This document shows, piece by piece, positions 60,866 through 64,000 of a stretch of DNA of 64,000 nt. The notes beneath the pieces are model-generated. The model was not told where the DNA came from, did not search any database, and was given only the letters and a program-made list of their open reading frames with translations. The stretch is from Fistularia commersonii. Lineage: Eukaryota > Chordata > Actinopteri > Syngnathiformes > Fistulariidae. The stretch's first letter is position 1, and every line of letters begins with the position of its first letter. A program made the translations under genes and the position numbers. The DNA lies in NCBI GenBank assembly GCA_037954325.1, contig JBBMNZ010000078.1:186001-250000 (forward strand), read 5' to 3'.

Positions 60866-63800
60866 TGAAATTCAAAAGTTATTGCCACTCCTTAACAAAA
60901 ACGCTCCAACTCGGTGAGATAAGCACTTTTTGACTCTAGGGCTATATCTTTTAAACTTGTAGCTGGATTACACTGAATTTGACATATATTGTGCAAAATC
61001 ATGTCCTAAACAACATATTTCAACAGCAGAAACCAGCTTGATGAAATTCAAAAGTTATTGCCACTCCTAATCAAAAACGCTCCAACTCGGTGAGATAAGC
61101 ACTTTTTGACCCTAGGGCTATATCTTTTAAACCTGTGAAGGGATGACACTAGATTTGACATATATTGTGCAGAATCATGTCCTAAACAACATATTTCAAC
61201 AGCAGAAACCAGCTTGATGAAATTCAAAAGTTATTGCCACTCCTAATCAAAAACGCTCCAACTCGGTGAGATAAGCACTTTTTGAACGAATGGCTATATC
61301 TTTTGAACCTGTGAAGGGATTACACTAGTTTTGACATATATTGTGCAGAATCATGTCCTAAACAACATATTTCAACAGCAGAAACCAGCTTGATGAAATT
61401 CAAAAGTTATTGCCACTCCTAATCAAAAACGCTCCAACTTGGTGAGATAAGCATTTTTTGTCCCTATGGCTATATCTTTTAAACTTGTAGCTGGATTACA
61501 CTGAATTTGACATATATTGTGCAGAATCATGTCCTAAACAACATATTTCAATAGCAGAAACCAGCTTGATGAAATTCAAAAGTTATTGCCACTCCTAATC
61601 AAAAACGCTCCAACTCGGTGAGATAAGCACTTTTTGAACAAATGGCTATATCTTTTGAACCTGTGAAGGGATTACACTAGTTTTGACATATATTGTGCAG
61701 AATCATGTCCTAAACAACATATTTCAATAGCAGAAACCAGCTTGATGAAATTCAAAAGTTATTGCCACTCCTAATCAAAAACGCTCCAACTCGGTGAGAT
61801 AAGCATTTTTTGACCCTATGGCTATATCTTTTAAACTTGTAGCTGGATTACACGGAATTTGACATATATTGTGCAGAATCATGTCCTAAATAACATATTT
61901 CAATAGCAGAAACCAGCTTGATGAAATTCAAAAGTTATTTCCACTCCTAATCAAAAACGCTCCAACTCGGTGAGATAAGCACTTTTTGAACCTAGGGCTA
62001 TATCTTTTGAACCTGTGAAGGGATTACACTAGATTTGATATATATTGTGCAAAATCATGTCCTAAACAACATATTTCAACAGCAAAAACCAGCTTGATGA
62101 AATTCAAAAGTTATTGCCACTCCTAATCAAAAACGCTCCAACTCGGTGAGATAAGCACTTTTTGAACCTAGGGCTATATCTTTTGAACCTGTGAAGGGAT
62201 TACACTAGTTTTGACACATATTGTGCAGAACCATGTCCTAAACAACATATTTCAACAGCAGAAACCAGCTTGATGAAATTCAAAAGTTATTGCCACTCCT
62301 AATCAAAAACGCTCCAACTCGGTGAGATAAGCATTTTTTGACCCTATGGCTATATCTTTTAAACTTGTAGCTGGATTACACTGAATTTGACATATATTGT
62401 GCAGAATCATGTCCTAAACAACATATTTCAATAGCAGAAACCAGCTTGATGAAATTCAAAAGTTATTGCCACTCCTAATCAAAAACGCTCCAACTCGGTG
62501 AGATAAGCATTTTTTGACCCTATGGCTATATCTTTTAAACTTGTAGCTGGATTACACTGAATTTGACATATATTGTGCAGAATCATGTCCTAAACAACAT
62601 ATTTCAAAAGCAGAAACCAGCTTGATGAAATTCGTGAGTTATTACCACTCCTAATCAAAAACGCTCCAACTCGGTGAGATAAGCATTTTTTGACCCTATG
62701 GCTATATCTTTTAAACTTGTAGCTGGATTACACTGAATTTGACATATATTATGCAGAATCATGTCCTAAACAACATATTTCAACAGCAGAAACCAGCTTG
62801 ATGAAATTCAAAAGTTATTGCCACTCCTAATCAAAAACGCTCCAACTCGGTGAGATAAGCATTTTTTGACCCTATGGCTATATCTTTTGAACCTGTGAAG
62901 GGATTACACTAGTTTTGACAAATATTGTGCAGAATCATGTCCTAAACAACATATTTCAACAGCAGAAACCAGCTTGATGCAATTCAAAAGTTATTGCCAC
63001 TCCTAATCAAAAACGCTCCAACTCGGTGAGATAAGCACTTTTTGAACCTAGGGCTATATCTTTTGAACCTGTGAAGGGATTACACTGAATTTGACATATA
63101 TTGTGCAGAATCATGTCCTAAACAACATATTTCAATAGCAGAAACCAGCTTGATGAAATTCAAAAGTTATTGCCACTCCTAATCAAAAACGCTCCAACTC
63201 GGTGAGATAAGCATTTTTTGACCCTATGGCTATATCTTTTAAACTTGTAGCTGGATTACACTGAATTTGACATATATCATGCAGAATCATGTCCTAAACA
63301 ACATATTTCAATAGCAGAAACCAGCTTGATGAAATTCAAAAGTTATTGCCACTCCTAATCAAAAACGCTCCAACTCGGTGAGATAAGCATTTTTTGACCC
63401 TATGGCTATATCTTTTAAACTTGTAGCTGGATTACACTGAATTTGACATATATTGTGCAGAATCATGTCCTAAATAACATATTTCAATAGCAGAAACCAG
63501 CTTGATGAAATTCAAAAGTTATTGCCACTCCTAATCAAAAACGCTCCAACTCGGTGAGATAAGCACTTTTTGAACCTAGGGCTATATCTTTTGAACCTGT
63601 GAAGGGATTACACTAGATTTGACATATATTGTGCAGAATCATGTCCTAAACAACATATTTCAATAGCAGAAACCAGCTTGATGAAATTCAAAAGTTATTG
63701 CCACTCCTAATCAAAAACGCTCCAACTCGGTGAGATAAGCATTTTTTGACCCTATGGCTATATCTTTTAAACTTGTAGCTGGATTACACTGAATTTGACA

Positions 63801-64000
63801 TATATTATGCAGAATCATGTCCTAAACAACATATTTATATAGCAGAAACCAGCTTGATGAAATTCAAAAGTTATTGCCACTCCTAATCAAAAACGCTCCA
63901 ACTCGGTGAGATAAGCACTTTTTGAACCTAGGGCTATATCTTTTGAACCTGTGAAGGGATTACACTAGATTTGACATATATTGTGCAGAATCATGTCCTA
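60866..64000 (+). repeat. Block 6, segment 6 (17 monomers and a 143-bp partial)
   Basis: E-D-C-G-C' (60866-61745), then the same order as 56290-57873 at +5,456 bp: A with TACACGGAATTTG, B, B with AGAACCATG (62227), A, CAAAAGCAG and CGTGAG monomers, A-to-B chimera with GACAAATATTG (62917), B-to-A chimera, and A with ATATCATGCAG. The segment ends with A, B, A (private ATTTATATAGCAG near 63834) and a partial class B monomer from 63858 cut by the window edge. The array continues past the window. Confidence 0.83.
63858..64000 (+). repeat. Partial class B monomer at the right edge
   Basis: The first 143 bases of a class B monomer (CACTTTTTGAACCTAGGGC, CTGTGAAGGG, CTAGATTTGAC), ending at ATCATGTCCTA. 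The truncation is the window edge, not a biological boundary: the sequence stops in the middle of a conserved stretch with no sign of decay. Confidence 0.92.

Larger units (their letters stand above)
1..64000 (+). repeat. 176-bp satellite DNA array (363 complete monomers plus one partial)
   Basis: The whole window is a head-to-tail array of one monomer in a single orientation. Fixed landmarks recur every 176 bp: GAAACCAGCTTGATGAAATTC across the chosen boundary, CTCCTAATCAAAAACGCTCC near position 23-42, GAGATAAGCA at 51-60, and TGTCCTAAACAACATATTTC at 137-156. I followed all boundaries: 339 monomers are exactly 176 bp, 14 are 175 bp, nine are 174 bp and one is 177 bp, which sums exactly to the window length. 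The consensus has about 35-37% G+C. Both strands carry stops in all frames, so nothing is coding. Tandem satellites of this length are typical of eukaryotic centromeres or pericentromeres; that role is inferred from structure, not shown. Species unknown. Confidence 0.97.

Noticed and set aside
1..64000. Tandem direct repeats that might be a CRISPR array
   Set aside because: Repeats are 176 bp, contiguous and without unique spacers, and they vary by class. This is satellite structure.
1..64000. Possible protein-coding genes or repeat proteins encoded by the array
   Set aside because: The 176-bp period shifts frame at every monomer, and the consensus has stops in all six frames. The longest stop-free run I could work out is about 110 bp.
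1..64000. TTGACA in every monomer resembles a bacterial -35 box, and TATATATT resembles a TATA element
   Set aside because: No suitable -10 element lies 16-18 bp downstream. The hexamers are simply fixed parts of an AT-rich monomer in a eukaryotic satellite. Satellite transcription is possible but nothing here shows a promoter.
1..64000. Primate alpha satellite or Arabidopsis-type CEN178
   Set aside because: The length differs (171 and 178 bp), and I see no alpha-satellite landmarks, no CENP-B box and no resemblance to the Arabidopsis consensus as I know it.
1..64000. Internal half-monomer (88-bp) repeat suggesting a dimeric origin
   Set aside because: The two halves of the consensus do not align. 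Only the short CTTTTTGAACCT and TCTTTTGAACCT in class B look alike, about 25 bp apart, which is too little to support a duplication.
1..64000. Telomeric, ribosomal or tRNA sequence or a transposon border in the array
   Set aside because: Every 176-bp step was accounted for, and the monomer lengths sum exactly to the window, which leaves no room for other sequence.

Overview
The window is one uninterrupted tandem array of satellite DNA. From base 1 to base 64,000 it is a head-to-tail run, always in the same orientation, of a 176-bp monomer with about 35-37% G+C. Walking every monomer boundary (arbitrarily placed at the TGAAATTC that follows GAAACCAGCT) gives 363 complete monomers plus a 143-bp partial one at the right edge. 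I found no protein gene, RNA gene, transposable element, microsatellite, telomeric repeat or non-satellite spacer. Stops occur in all three frames of both strands of the monomer, and 176 is not a multiple of three, so no stop-free run in the consensus exceeds about 110 bp.

Such an array points to a eukaryotic chromosome, most likely a centromeric or pericentromeric block in a long-read assembly. I cannot name the species. The monomer does not resemble the primate alpha satellite (171 bp) or Arabidopsis CEN178 consensus as I know them, and it has no CENP-B box. Its length is normal for plant, fish or amphibian centromeric satellites.

Monomers fall into recognisable classes. The two main ones, A and B, differ almost only between monomer positions 61 and 111, plus position 159. 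Classes C, C', D, E, F, G, H and K are mosaics or carry their own diagnostic changes. Their order is repeated as higher-order repeats (HORs), whose unit size changes along the window: (1) 1-6,679, a 14-monomer, 2,461-bp HOR, two near-identical copies and a rearranged third; (2) 6,680-13,719, 40 monomers with a 5-monomer tandem duplication and segments repeated at 14- and 25-monomer spacing; (3) 13,720-22,690, a HOR growing from 15 to 16 to 20 monomers; (4) 22,691-40,104, a 27-monomer, 4,749-bp HOR with two full, nearly identical copies, a 25-monomer copy and a divergent 20-monomer left segment; (5) 40,105-46,435, a 21-monomer, 3,693-bp derivative of the 27-mer; (6) 46,436-64,000, an irregular region with segments repeated at 22-, 31- and 35-monomer spacing.

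The blocks share cassettes, above all the run E-D-C-G-C'. Chimeric monomers occur where blocks are rearranged. This is the pattern expected from repeated unequal exchange or segmental amplification in a satellite evolving by concerted evolution. The interest of the window lies in this layered structure, in the strict monomer length and in the confinement of variation to one part of the monomer, rather than in any coding system.
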